Notes under the pieces: model-generated | Databases searched by the model: none | What the model was told of the DNA's origin: nothing | The model's input: only the letters and a program-made list of their open reading frames with translations | Made by a program: the position numbers and the translations under genes | Assembly: GCA_963170055.1 (NCBI GenBank) | Contig: CAUJGJ010000444.1 | Location: 5,673,118-5,737,117 of the forward strand | DNA from: Halisarca cf. caerulea | Lineage: Eukaryota; Porifera; Demospongiae; Chondrillida; Halisarcidae | Reading direction: 5' to 3' | Length of the DNA: 64,000 nucleotides | In this document: piece after piece, positions 32,584 through 45,166 of the stretch | Position numbering within the stretch: the first letter of the stretch is position 1 | How the letters are laid out: the number at the start of each line of letters is the position of its first letter

Positions 32584-33600
32584 CTGTAAACATAAGTTCC
32601 ATTCAAGACCATGTCCAGCTCAGACTCAGTTTCATTATTACAATATTTACATAATTATTTTGTAAACTTTGTAGTAAATGTAAATTAATGAAGATGATAC
32701 TGTGCAGCTTACTTTTATCAATGCGAGTTTCACTTCTCGGGCGTTGTTGGTTTGGCATCGTCAGCACCAATGTTAATTGTGCAAATTGGGCCCATTAGCT
32801 TACCTCTTCCGGTCTTTGCTTCCTGGCCTGTTGAATACAAGAGGCGAAAAGACTTGCTCTTTCCAGCCAAATACCATGGCCTTGGCTGAAGCATCCTGCT
32901 AGCTCTTTCAAGTTCAGGAGCTTGCTCTCGTGCAACTATAGCTAGCGGCTGCAGAATTACACTCAATGAAAAGTATAGATACTGCACGCACGGCACGGGA
33001 CGGGACGTGCTTCAGCTGTACAGCAAGCTCTTTCCTTAGGAGCACAATGTTCTGCATGCAACATATGAGCTTCCAGTCGGGTTAAAATGGCAAAGTTCTT
33101 CCCAACAGCCAAATGAGCCAAGTTAAAGGGAGTTTCGACAAATTTGAAGTCAACGTTCACTTAAGCTTGCATTGTGCTATGCAGTACAATAAGCATTATT
33201 ATACTGCATGTGCAATTGTTGTGTACGTACGTACTGCATGCATGCATGGTAAACGTATTAATATAGCTTTAGAAGATTTATTTAAGCAACTATGAATGTA
33301 CTGCTGTGTTTTCTATATTTAACTGCATGTAAGTTATTATGACAGCAATTTTATATACATATACCTTTATAAAAACATAATACATAATAATAATAAAATT
33401 AATGATAGTTGTATCATTAAACAAAATATAATTATTAATAATAATTATCTAGATAAAAAGACATCCAATGTTAGCCATTGTATATGCAATACTCCATTTC
33501 TGCATTTGCCTCCACCCCAGGTTCATATCTACAAGGGTAAAATTGCAAAGAGGAGGTACAGAATGATGACTTCGAAGAGTCTGATATGGTGAATGCTTAC

Positions 33601-33978
33601 GATACTGACGAGGAGGTACAATATGACTACAATGGTGAAGAGGTGGTACATGACTACAACAGTGAAGGGGTGGTTCATGACTACAACAGTGAAGGGGTGG
33701 TTCATGACTACTACAGTGATTAGGTGGTACATGACTACAACAGTGAAGGGGTGGTACATGACTACAACAGTGAAGAGGTGGTACATGACTACAACAGTGA
33801 AGAGGTGGTACATGACTACAACAGTGAAGAGGTGGTACATGACTACAACAGTGAAGGGGTGGCTCATGACTACTACAGTGAAGAGGTGATACATGACTAC
33901 AACAGTGAAGAGGTGGTACATGACTACGATCATGAAGGGGTGGCACATGACTACAACAGTGAAGAGGTGAAACAAACA
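33601..33978. repeat. 27-bp minisatellite (GAAGAGGTGGTACATGACTAC...)
   Basis: About 14 copies of a 27-bp unit. On the plus strand it encodes a VVHDYNSEE-type nonapeptide and on the minus strand MYHLFTVVV. A TAG interrupts the plus frame at 33721-33723. Because the unit is 9 codons, several frames stay open on both strands, so ORF length is not evidence of a gene. It could derive from a coding exon. Confidence 0.85.
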
Positions 33979-34377
33979 CATGACAACAAACAATTTCCCT
34001 GCACTACTTCCACCACTATGCTGTCTTACACAGAATTGATCTAATGAGCTACAGTGATACTGCTCCGGAATTACCTATCAAGATCAATAGAAATTTGTTC
34101 CTACCATCCCTGACAGGCATTAACAGCATTCATAGAGATTTTTGTATTTATGTACGCAATCTAATTTGAATATGCACTCCATGCACATGACTGTATAATT
34201 GGGGCGAGCCTAAGCAAGCCCCACATAAACGAGTCCGCGTTGCTCCAATGGTATGTATTATTATTATTATTATGGTACGTCGGTCATCGTTAATAACAGG
34301 GTTTTACTCATTGCAGATCGTTAAGCTATCGTAACAGGGTTCTACTCATTTGGCGATTGTTAACAAGTAGGCTGCTA

Positions 34378-34986
34378 AATGGAAACTATTTTACAGCAAG
34401 CCTTACTGTTCAGCTGGAAACTATTTTACAGCAAGCCTTACTGTTTAGACGAACCGGTTTCGCATACATTTGTGAAGGACGTATGCCGCGGTGAATGGCG
34501 TATGCCGAATGTAACTTTTACTCAATGAGCAGAGGTGAACAGCGTATGCCGAATGTAACTTTTACTCAATGAGCAAAGAGGTTTATGGTGAGTTGGAATG
34601 GATAAAGATTGGAAATGTCGTGTTATCTCTGATAGATTGTGTGTTACTGTTTGCGATCATGTTGGTGTTATCTCTGGTAGACTCTGTGTTACTGTTTGCG
34701 ATCATGTTGGTGTTATCTTTGGTAGACTCTGTATTAATTTTCGTGATGATGCTGGTGCTCTTCTCTTTTGGTCAGATGTCAGCATTGTGACATTTTAGGT
34801 CCTCGTGAAAGTTGTAGGTTTTTTATTTTCCTTTTGTTGAGTGCTTAGAATAGTATAGCTATAGTATATAGCTAAAAGCATTCTGAGGAACTAACCTAAC
34901 CTAGCCTAATAGTTACATTCTTTGCATTCGATTTATGCAGCTTGTGTAATGTGTTCTTTGCATTCGATTTATGCAGCTTGTGTAAT
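34378..34986 (+). repeat. Cluster of four independent short tandem duplications
   Basis: Four separate segments are duplicated once or twice in tandem: GGAAACTATTTTACAGCAAG... (34382 and 34420); GCGTATGCCGAATGTAACTT... (34497 and 34541); GATCATGTTGGTGTTATCTC... (three partial copies, 34620-34740); and TTCTTTGCATTCGATTTATG... (34918 and 34953). The last one duplicates the start region of the Helitron ORF. Confidence 0.8.
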
Positions 34987-37645
34987 GAGTTCAGTTGAAG
35001 ATCAATGTACTTCGTCCACTGAATCAGTAGTGAATGAAAGAGAAAGAAAGCTTCAAAGGAGGCGAGAGAAAGCAAAAGAGCGTCGTCAAACAGAATCAGC
35101 CCATGAACGTCAGGAGCGTTTAAGAAAACGGCGTATAAGAGACAGGGCTAGACGTGCTGCTCAGGGTATAGAACAAAGACAGCTATCATTGCAGCAAATA
35201 CATGATCTAGTCAAGACTGAGTCACCTGAACAGAGAGAGGCCAGACTACAGCAGATGAGGGAACGCTTGGCCAATGAGTCACCTGAACAGAGAGAAGCCA
35301 GGCTACAACAAATGAGGGACCGCTTGGCTGCTGAGTCACCTGAACAGAGAGAAGCCAGGCTACAACAAATGAGAGACTGCTTGGCCGCTGAATCACCTGA
35401 ACAGAGAGAAGCCAGGCTACAACAAATGAGAGACTGCTTGGCCGCTGAGTCACCTGAACAGAGAGAAGCCAGGCTACAGCAAATGAGGACTGTTCAGTGT
35501 GAAAGACTTGAAATGGAATCAACTGAAGAGAGAGAGGCCAAGCTAAAACAAATGAGGATTCAAAAGCAAGAACGACTCATACAAAGTCTCGAAAGAGAGC
35601 CTTCGTCACAACAGCTTAACCAACAAGTTGTACAGGAGAAGATGAGAAATTTTCATGCTCACTTTGCTTTGCTGGATTCTCCAAGATGCTCTACTTGTTT
35701 TGAAAAATTTCCTGGAATTCAATTTCGTTCTTTGTCTGCTGAGTGTTTGCGCTGTTGTCGTGATAAACACACTCCAAAAGTATATTCATCAGCTAATAAT
35801 ATGGACCCAGGCCCATTACCATCCCAGCTACAGGTTAATAGTTGTAGAGTCTTGTAGAGTCTTACCACTTGACACTTTGTACATATTATATATAACATAA
35901 TAATTAACACAATTTTAGAAATGAGGTAACATTATATTGTGGTCTTTTTGTAGGGATTGACTCAAGTGGAAGAGATGTTGATTTCTGCTTTGCTCCCCAT
36001 CATGTCTATGTACAAGCTACCCCATGGACAATATACATATAGTGGACACGTCATCAACCTGCCACAAGACGTAGCTAGCTTTGTGAACAACTTGCCACGA
36101 TTACCCACTGAGCTTGGTGTCATCATTGTCAGAAAAGAAGGATCCGCAAATTCCCATCGTGATTTTCATGTCAGGAGAGCACTTCAGTGGTTGGTTGTCA
36201 ACAACAAGTACTACCGAAACATTTGTATCGACCCTGATGCCCTAGCAATGCTACCAGAGGATGGAGATTTAAGTGGTCTAAACTCCATAACACTGAACTC
36301 CAATGATGAAGATACAGGATCATTTGCTGCACCAGATCAAGATGAAGATCCTTATGAAACTAACCTTTCTAGCTCTTTTGTTCCAAGCACCACACAGCAG
36401 ATGACCGAGCAAGAGACAGTGAAACAGTCTGTGCAAGATCGCCAATCTAACCAGCAGCCTGTGTCTCCATCCACAGAGTCATGGCCTCCATGTGGTTCAA
36501 CTCCCATTAATGAGTTCAACACTGAAGGATATATCTCACGTGCCTTTCCTACGCTGTTTCCAACTGATGCTGCTGACTTTCTAGCTCCACGACCTCTTGC
36601 AGTCACCATTGGGAATTACCTCAAGCACTTGATGATGTATGAAGACGGGAGATTTGCTAGACACCCTCGCTTTCGCTATTTTGCACTCAACAGTGAGATG
36701 CGTTGGCGTGCTGTACAGGCAGGACATATCTATTTTCGTCAACATCCACATGATGCTCAACTGTCAGTTGAAGAGCTCCAAGAAATGGTCAATGGTGAAG
36801 GGGAGGCATTCTCCAACCATGTATTGCACTATGCTACAAGCCTTCGTGGAACAAGGCAATACTGGTTCAAATAACGAAGTCGACTCGTTGCCATGGTGGA
36901 TACACTTGGTCTGCCAACAGTCTTCTTTACTCACAGTGCTGCTGACCTCCAGTGGCCAGAACTGGCACGTCTTATCTGTCCAGAAAATGCAGAGTCCAGC
37001 TCTGCTCGCAACAAAGCTGTCCAAGAGAACCCCGCCATTGCAGATTGGTTCTTCTACCATCGTATGCAGAAGTTTATTGAAGCATTCTATGTTGTAGTCC
37101 TTGGTGTCAGTGACTACTGGTTTCGCTTTGAGTGGCAGCATCGCGGCAGTCCTCATGTTCATGGTCTTGCGTGGCTTCCAGATGCACCTGATGTGGGTCA
37201 AGTTATAGCTAACTCAGATGCCAATTCTACTACTACAAGAGAATCCCTCATTCAGTATGTGGACAAGATTGTGAGCACCACCAATCCAGCTGTCCTACCA
37301 GATGGGAGCAATATCGATGAAGCTCCACCCCCCAAAACTAACCCTCACATCTGTAACTTACCTTACTCTTAAGTGGAAGACTTCAACCAGGACCTAGCTG
37401 ATCTAATTGCCACATGCCAGCAACACACCCGCTGCTCAGCTGCCTACTGCTTACGTACTCGTAATGGCCAGCAAATATGTCGATTCAACTATCCAAAACC
37501 TCTACAGCCTGAAACATCTTTTGTTACTGAAGATGGAGATCCTGTGTTGCTGACTGTACGAAACAATGGTCTCATCAACAGCTTTAATCCTGTCCAGCTG
37601 TCTGCATGGCGTGCCAATGTAGACATGCAGTACTGTCGATTGTGA
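34922..37645 (+). pseudogene. Helitron Rep protein, helicase missing, two in-frame stops
   Basis: The first exon (34922-35833) has a basic region and then about six 23-residue repeats (ESPEQREARLQQMRDRLAA type, STPR-like), common in marine-invertebrate Helitrons. A Cys-rich C-x2-C...C-x2-C segment ends the exon. A probable intron (about 35834-35953, acceptor TTTTTGTAG) follows. The second exon holds a DUF6570-like region (PHGQYTYSGHVINLPQDV), then the Helitron_like_N core. Its visible parts are FFTHSAADLQWPEL, the HUH motif HRGSPHVHG at 37139-37165, and the YVDKIVS catalytic-Tyr segment. In-frame TAA codons at 36872-36874 and 37370-37372 break it, and the ORF ends at 37645 without the Pif1-like helicase. 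HUH chemistry would nick and join one DNA strand in rolling-circle transposition. This copy is dead. Confidence 0.85.
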
Positions 37646-39840
37646 CGATCATCGAACCAGAGAAGGCTTTGCCTTGTGTATGTACATGTACGCCTAGTCT
37701 CGCGTAGCCATTCCGGTAATCTGAAAATGGCTTATCCGGCGAATGTATGGGATTTACCTATAAATTTTTTCTTGCTTTACAAGTGTAGGTGTGGCTTTAA
37801 AACCTACAAAAGGCACTTCGCGCTAACAATCAGGGTTCACTGGCGAAAGATGAGACCTCTGGACCCTTTGTGGTGACCTGTAGCTCAGTTCGAAAAAACG
37901 ACAAGAAGAAGAAGAATCTTAAAATGCTATGGTGTTGTGGACCCATACCTCAGCGAGTGTACTTCACATTTCTTCAAAGAGATAGCTTTACGAAGCTTTT
38001 AAACTACTTTTCTTTGTAGCTGGTGTGTCAAAATGCACCAAAATCTACTTTTGAAAACTATGGAGTCACCATACTGTTAGTTTTTTAGCGAAAACAAACT
38101 TGCGCTAATGTATGGCGGCCATGTTTTTTCCGTGTCAATCCTACATATGGAGTATGATATGTGCTACGGGATGTGGGTACATTGAATTTAGTCAGATAGC
38201 TGCATAGTTCTAGCTTCTTTATCTTATAAGATTTGATTTTGTTCCTTTTCAACTGCAGTGGAAACCTTCTTTAACAGCCTCTATTATTCCAGCTACCATT
38301 TCGCTTTAAAGGAAAATCCACACAAACAAAGGTGTATATAACCCATTAATAATGGTAGAAGGGTTTAGGATTGACACAGGACTGTGCAAAAGGCTTTATC
38401 AAGAAAGAACCATCCAGAAACACTTGGAACAAGGGTAAGTTGCAAAACAGGTACAGGGCTAGGTGGGCAAAGGACAAGACATAGGGCTAGACGAGCATAG
38501 GGCTACACATACATGAGGCTAGACAGGTGTAGAACTAGACAGAGTTTAATTGGACTGAGTGCACACACTATACAAATTCTTACACCTTGCAGCACATACA
38601 TATATTGTGCTACACATGTGGGATGTAGGAATTTGCACAGTGTGGACTCGTCTAGCCTTACCACCTACTTTGAAAGCACTCTAACCTATCAAAATCGTTT
38701 ACACTGAAAGCGCTTCATGTTTAAATTAGCTTTGAACCAACTTCAAACCACTTTGAGAGGTTATTTAGCTAAACTGGTTACATAATCGCTTTAATGCGTT
38801 TACACTTAAGTGGTTGGTTTAAAGTGATTTATAGCTAAACCGGTTTAGAAAGTGCTTTAACGCTCAAGTGTAATGGGGTATTAGACTATTCAGTAAGAAG
38901 ACTAGCTGCATGTCACAAACAACTGTCCAGTGTGTATATTACTATGCATGTGTTTAAATTTATTGTTAGTTTGTGAATAATTATTATGTATAATAAGTAC
39001 ATATTATAGGTTGAGGGTAGCCAATCCGTACCCACTAATCATGACTCTATAGCTGGGACATCCACCGAGAATGTAATTGACTTACAATCTGATAGTGAGA
39101 AGGCTAGGGACACCATTGAAGGTAGATCTGTGCTGCTCAGGAGTGTTGATATGCACGAACCTGAATGCATTGAGATTAATGGCATGCATTCTTCATATAT
39201 TTGACAGTTCTGTTTGTACATGGAGTTCCTCGATCAGCTTTCAATCCAGATTCGGTGAGACCAAAAGACCAGAGTGTAAATTAGGATAATGACGTTGTAC
39301 ATGCATGGGCAGAAACTAGGAACAATGGACAAGAATGAGGCATTTCATGCACAACACTTTTGAAACAAGGTTGCTTAAGTTTCAAAAGGCATAGCATCTT
39401 GACTTTGCTGTCAGGGACTCTTTATATACAGGAAAGCATATAACACATGCACAAATGCAACATACGCAGCGAAAAGGTACCCTAACCGATTTCATTGATG
39501 ATTGAGTTTTTGCTACTATTTTAGACTACAATGATGTATTCATCATGTGAGCAAGTTTTGCTTCCATATTCCTACAGGAAACAGTCAAACTAGCAGATTG
39601 ATAGTTGTAGCGCAGAATCAGCCATTGTTAAGTCAAGCTACACAAAGTTATATTTCCATTCTCTTGTATACTGTCTGTAGACATGACATTTTTTATTGTT
39701 GCACAATATTTCCTGATGTTGATCTTAAGCGCCTTTACAATGGTAGGCTGGTGTGATAGTTATATTATATTCGTAAGCCTATGGTTGTGGCATATCTCCG
39801 TATTCGACATTAAACAAGTGATTCAAGCTTAAGAAATTCA
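37646..39840. other. Gene-free stretch with degenerate repeats
   Basis: No supported gene. At 38445-38550 a GGGCTAGAC-like phrase recurs five or six times. At about 38660-38880 AAAGC.CTTTAA and TTTAGCTAAACTGGTT-type phrases appear in both orientations, suggesting a decayed MITE with boundaries I cannot fix. Confidence 0.45.
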
Positions 39841-40014
39841 TGGGCCACCTACAGCCCTGGAGACTCGAATCACTCGGAAATCATCCTCACGGAATTGAAA
39901 GATCCCTGAGTAATGCATGGTTTTGTGTTGTGTTGCATAATAAAATGTGTGTGTGTGTGTGTGCGTGTGTGTGTGTGTGCGCGCCTGTGTGTGAATGTTT
40001 GTGTGTACACAGTA

Positions 40015-40045
<31 letters not shown>

Positions 40046-40088
40046 GTGTGTGTGTGCGCGCCTGTGTGTGAATGTTTGTGTGTACACA

Positions 40089-40124
<36 letters not shown>

Positions 40125-40140
40125 GTGTGTGTGTGTGTGA
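39841..40140 (+). repeat. GGGCC-family fragment followed by a (TG)n tract
   Basis: 39841-39900 (GGGCCACC..CAGCCCTGGA, ACTCGAATC.CT.GGAAATC) matches in reverse orientation 29755-29815 of the insert at 29546-29838. A compound TG microsatellite (39945-40140) follows, with an internal duplication of about 85 bases (CGCGCCTGTGTGTGAATGTT occurs twice). The retrotransposon remnant begins directly after it. Confidence 0.7.
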
Positions 40141-41965
40141 CAAACTCTGTTGGGAAGATTATATGATTACCAACTCATACCTTGACACCAATATTCAGAA
40201 AGCCTTTCAAAGCTGCATTGCTGGCTGTAAGGAGCATCAACTAAAACTTTCATCCATCATCCGGGATGCCAACAAACACCAAACATCTTTGACTGTTGCT
40301 TGGCTTGATTTACCAAATGCTTATGGTAGTGTCCATCATAAGCTCATTCAGTTCACTCTGTCCCATTATTTCGCACCACCTGAACTGATTGCACTTACTT
40401 CCAGCCTCTACAGCAATCAACAAGCAATTGTCTGTTGCCAAAAGTGGGAGACGAAACCTGTGAACCTACAGGTAGGTGTTTTTCAGGGAGATCCTTTCTC
40501 CATCGCCATCTTCAACACAGTCATCAACCTACTCCTTGACCACATCAAGCATGTCTGTCCTGATGCTGTGTATCGGTTCTCTTCCTCAGCCCTCTTCAGT
40601 ATGCTGATGACACATGTTTTACAGCTAGCAGCACCAAGAAATGCCAGCAGATGCTAAACGGCACTGAAATTTGGCTGAAGTGGGCCAGAATGGAGCCCAA
40701 GGTCCCTAAGTGCCGTGCTCTGACTCTTCAGAGTAGACACTCCTGTTTCTTCAATCCACAACTCACTCTTGGTGCTGAGGAAATTCCTTTTCTCGATGAA
40801 GAGACTATTCCTTTTCTTGATATTCCCGTCATCAAGCTGATGTCTACCACTGGCCACCGAGAATCCATCACTACCAAGCTTGTGAAGCTACTAGAAATAG
40901 TATATGCCTCCCCAGTAACTGCTAAACAAAAGATGAAGTTCTACAAGGATGAGATCTGTCCCCGTTTTGCTTGGGGTTTTAGAGTACTTGAGCTACCCAT
41001 CAGGTGGAATGAACGTGAACTTGAATTCAGAACCACCAAGTTTCTCAAGAAGTGGATAAGCATTCCACAACGGGGAAACTCGAAGTTAATGTAGCTCCCC
41101 AAAAGAGATGGTGGACTAGCACTACCAGGACTATCAACATTCTACAAGCAGCAGCAGGCTTTTGACATGTTCTTTTCAGCACATCAAGAGACAGTTGTGT
41201 TCACTTTCTTCAAATCATCAAGCAGCCTCTATCCCAAAGGGCAGCTTTTCGCTATCCTTAGTCGTCAGTGCCACCCCGTCTCAACACCCTGCATGTAGCA
41301 AACATCAGCTCAAAGCCAAAGTCAAACAATCCATCACAGAAGCTGATGCTGCCTCTCGCAAATCCCACCTACTGAACTTGCCAGTGTAGGGAAAGATTTT
41401 CAAGTTCGATGTGGATTACTCGTACTGGGTAGAAGCAGTCTCTTCAATCCCTGAGAGGGAGATGAAGTTTGCCTATAATGTGTCAATAGCCACACTGCCC
41501 ACCAATTCAAACCTAGCTCTATGGTACAGAGGTCAGGTTTTGGCTCAATGCAAGGTATGTGGATATTCCTTTCGGACGCTCAACCACATCCTCAACAAGT
41601 GTGAGGAAGCTCTGCACCAACACCGATTGGACCCAAAACATGACTCAGTTCTGTTTGTCATCCACACTTACCTCACCAGCCACCTAACCAACTGTAACAT
41701 CTTAGTCAACATACCTGGAAAACCATATACCTTCCCAATACATATTGCAGCCACCAGCGAAAGACCTGACATTATCATCTGGAACGATGAAATTCACTCT
41801 GTCACTTTGATTGAACTGACAATTCCATTTGAAGATAACTTTTTTATGCTGAACAGAGAAAGACCAACCACTACCATGATCTAGTACAGCGATGTTCCAG
41901 CAACAACTACCAATCTCAGCTATTCACCATCCAGGTTGGATCTAGAGGAATGACAGACCTGCTGT
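40141..41965 (+). pseudogene. Non-LTR retrotransposon remnant (RLE type), copy 2
   Basis: The RT palm is recognisable: VAWLDLPNAYGSVHHK (motif A) and QVGVFQGDPFSIAIFN (motif B). QYADDTC (motif C, near 40603) lies in another frame after a frameshift. The thumb region follows (40651-41094), with a TAG at 41092. The C-terminal exon-like ORF (41411-41884) has CKVCGYSFRTLNHILNKC (zinc knuckle) and ERPDIIIWNDEIHSVTLIEL (RLE core). It aligns by eye with 5125-6260 over the shared part, for example PREMKFAY and VGSRG. It is 5' truncated and joins a TG microsatellite, exactly as copy 1 does. Confidence 0.8.
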
Positions 41966-42154
41966 CTCTATCACAGGTGTGACATGTCCACATAGAACAT
42001 GTGATCAAAATGGCCGCCCTGAAGTTGGCATATTTCACCCCCGACTTATTTTCTAATTGGGGAGAGTACGGATTACAATAGGGATACAAAATGTTCATTG
42101 TACTATTTAATTGTACAATTCCTCACAAGACTTTGTGTTATGTGTCATTAATTC

Positions 42155-42971
42155 TATTATAATCCAGGACCTGCATGAAAACCTGCTCTGTGGTTATCCT
42201 GAGGCGCGAATAGGGCAGAAACCCTACGAGTTTTATCAGAGTATGGTTGCGACAAATAGGAGAAAAGTTCAGTGTACATTTGTGTGGACTAGGAGCATCC
42301 TCCTCCTCCAACTACTGCTGTCAGGACAATCCTGCTATTCTTCAGCCCTCACCTCAAGGCAATGTGACCATACAATAAGTGGTCCACTGATCTGCTTCAC
42401 TGCAACTGTAATCTTCCTGACTTTTGCAACGAATATTCGCAATCAATGGCATGGGTGAGACAAATCATTTTCAAATTGGTATTTACATTTGACACAAAAT
42501 TCAACATTATATTATGAATAACCCTATAATTATTATATAGAGAGAAGAGTAGAGACAGCCATGTCACAGCAGCACTGTACATGGTGATATTATAGACCCA
42601 CATATGTACATAAATTATATACATACATAGTTGACAGTAAGAGTGTTCATTAAGCTGTCATGAAATATCTCTACACATAGGGTGGCGGGGAAACGAGATC
42701 CCAAAGCAGCAGTTCAGAAGCTTCTTCCCATGAAATTAATCACTCTACATAGTGCAGATATACCAGTTGTTAAACCAGGTACATTGTCTTCACTTTCAAC
42801 AGAACACCAGGTACATCAGGTAATAAGCCTAATCCGTAAAAAAACAAGAACAATGCCCTGACCAATTTAGCTATGTACAATTTTCCTTTGGTACTGTGGA
42901 CTACAATGGACTAAAAGAGATGCAAAGGCACTATGAAGCCATTGAACATGCAAGATACATTTCAGAAGAAA
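42155..42971 (+). pseudogene. 5' exons of the Ulp1-type transposon gene
   Basis: Exon-like segments precede the Ulp1 domain. 42166-42450 follows a TAATCCAG acceptor-like site (GYPEARIGQKPYEFYQSM; later a Cys-rich LHCNCNLPDFCNEYSQSM after a frame change). Then come about 42680-42830 (AGKRDPKAAVQKLLPMKL) and 42880-42971 (NGLKEMQRHYEAIEHARYIS). The last segment runs into a MITE at 42972 and its frame appears to resume at 44151. Exon ends are approximate. Confidence 0.45.
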
Positions 42972-44150
42972 CGCATGTGGGACATGTCCAATTCACACTT
43001 TTATGGCTTCAGAGGTTACAAAATTTACCTTCGCTTTCTTGTTTAATTTCTCTTGACAAAAAACAGCACTATCTTCTAGCAACTGGTATCATCGTATAGA
43101 CAGCTATATTACCTTTCGTTTGATGCCAAACTTGAAAGTGTTTTGTTCAATCTAACAAAAGTATACGCATTCTCCCTGAACATATTAAAACATTAAATAT
43201 GGCCAGGAGGCAGTGCAGCTTCGAAGCTGGGGGCATAAATATTGGTACACAGGTTCCTTATGTAAGTATCTAAAACTTCCATGTTGGGGATTTGAAGATC
43301 TCTAATAGTTTTAGAGAAAATCACTGAAAACCGCAATTTCATACAATGTAAGCTCACCTTTTCGCCTATAACTTGTGAATACGGCAATGGGTCAAAATCC
43401 CCAACATGGAAGTTCTGTACTATCCTATAATACAGCCGAAATACGAAGAAAAGTAGGCCAATGGGCGGTTTCCCACTGCCTCCCAGCCATTACAGTTTTC
43501 ACAGGCCTAGAACTACCTAGCAGTCATTTTGTCACATGACTGTCGCATGATACATTGAAGTGATGTCACCTAAAGGACTCACTAGTAAAGTGGAGTAGAG
43601 GCATAATTTCCGTATTCTCAGACTAAGTTCTTTCATTTCGTACCTTTTCGTCGCTGATATGTAGTCTTACTTCGCCGAGAAAGACGAACAACTTCTAAAT
43701 TTTGATGCTGCAATTTCATTTGCGCACTAAAAGTCATCAAAGATCAAAGACGATCTTTTTCTGAAGGAAAGAAGCCTGAAGAACCTCTAATCTGATGAGT
43801 GCGGTAACCTAGACTTTTACTGACGTGTTTAAACTACAATTTGTCTTTTGATTCGCTTAGTTTTGCATCGCCAGCCTTTTCTGTTTCTCCTTTACGAACA
43901 TCAAGGGAAAGCAGCTGGCGACGCGAAACTAAGATTCATCGTAGGCGAAAGTTGGAGGCCTTGAGCAAGTCGATCTTTGGCATTTTGAACGTCATGTAGG
44001 GCTGTTTTGAAATCTTTACATCAAAATCTTTTACCAAAAGTCACGGGCTGGTCACATGACATTGTATCGCGAAGCCAGCTAAGGTTGTGAAATTCCTTCT
44101 ATTAGACACCTCCACCGAAATTCTAAGCTAGCGGAAATGTCCCACATGCG
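42972..44150. mobile_element. 1179-bp MITE (CGCATGTGGGACATGT family), copy 2
   Basis: Termini CGCATGTGGGACATGTCC and GGAAATGTCCCACATGCG (two mismatches), flanked by AA on both sides. The internal inverted pair TTCCATGTTGGGGATT (near 43278) and AATCCCCAACATGGAA (near 43398) parallels copy 1 at 31559-32279. No ORF of note. It interrupts the Ulp1-type gene. Confidence 0.85.
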
Positions 44151-44916
44151 AAGGTCATGGCTGAATGAATGTGATACAATTGGTGGTGAAATGGCATCAG
44201 ATTTTAGTGTAGTAAATGCATACTTTAGCAAAAAAGTATGGGACAAAAGTGGCGAAGACGAAACAGTAGAAATACCTGTACGAAATGTAGTGGGAAACGT
44301 TGGATTATAGATAAGGAAATGGACTATCTATTTGATATGGTGAATGACAAATATGACGATGCTCTATGCTTAGTCTGCAAGCCAATACCGTGTATAGGGA
44401 CAAAATTGCACCGCAAAGTTGTCTCAGTTAGTAAAAATGGTGGGAAAATAAAAAGAGTTTTCCTTGCTCTTAACATTGGATCAAGTGGTGACAGCAGTAC
44501 TTACATAGCTCATGGAAGCCTCAAAGGAGATCACTGGACATTAATAGTAGCAGATGTTGAAAATAACCTGACTAACTATGGGGATTCCCTTGGGTGGGAT
44601 GTACCCAATAACCTTGAGGCTGTTGTAAAAGAAAATATTGCATTTTTACAAGCAAAGACAGGACTCACCTTTCATGTTGCTATAAACAATTCTGACATAG
44701 TCGTCCTCCATCACCCATCTGGTGGGAATCACAAGTGCCATACTAAATGCCGTGTGCATTTTTATCCTCTGCAAACCTGTTCACATATCTGCGGTGTAAT
44801 AGTCTTGTGCATGGTAGCACTAATGGCTCAATCTTGGCAAAATTGGTTATACTGGGACAGAGGAATAGCACCACCACTTTTATTGAATCCATCACTTCAT
44901 AATGACTACCTCAGGC
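44151..44916 (+). pseudogene. Ulp1/C48 cysteine-peptidase domain of a transposon gene
   Basis: The frame from 44238 reads a C48-like peptidase. Candidate catalytic residues are His in GDHWTLIVAD (near 44538), Asp in NYGDSLGWDVP (near 44580), and Cys in CSHICGVIVLCMVAL (near 44790). The upstream phrase RRSWLNECD (near 44155) fits the WLND start of such domains but lies in a different frame from the main ORF, so one frameshift or a small intron separates them. The ORF then enters a Kolobok at 44921. Host sequence resumes at 48762-48852 and, after piggyBac, at 57956. Ulp1 domains accompany several large transposon superfamilies, where their function is unclear. Confidence 0.65.
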
Positions 44917-45166
44917 TTAAAGGGACAGTCCGGTCAAAATACAAGTTGGACTTATATTATGTAATTTTTCATGCTGATTTCAAAACTGCTTTCGGTTTTT
45001 GCATACGTTACTTACTTCGTGAGATATTAGCGAATCAACTTGCTAAAAACATGCACTGATCCGCCATGTTGAATTAACACGAAATGACGCGCGATGACGT
45101 AAAAGAGTGATGGCGGGTATTTGACAAGTATTAAACTTTCACCGTTCTGAGCTGATTTCAACGAAG

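Noticed and set aside
33601..33978. CRISPR-like array
   Set aside because: Repeats are contiguous with no spacers, and the DNA is eukaryotic.
33529..34044. Nonapeptide-repeat ORFs on both strands
   Set aside because: A 27-bp tandem repeat keeps several frames open. There is no flanking domain, and a stop occurs in the most plausible frame.
44238..45059. Treating the 273-aa ORF as one protein
   Set aside because: Residues after about 228 are encoded by the Kolobok terminal inverted repeat, so the ORF end is an artefact of insertion.
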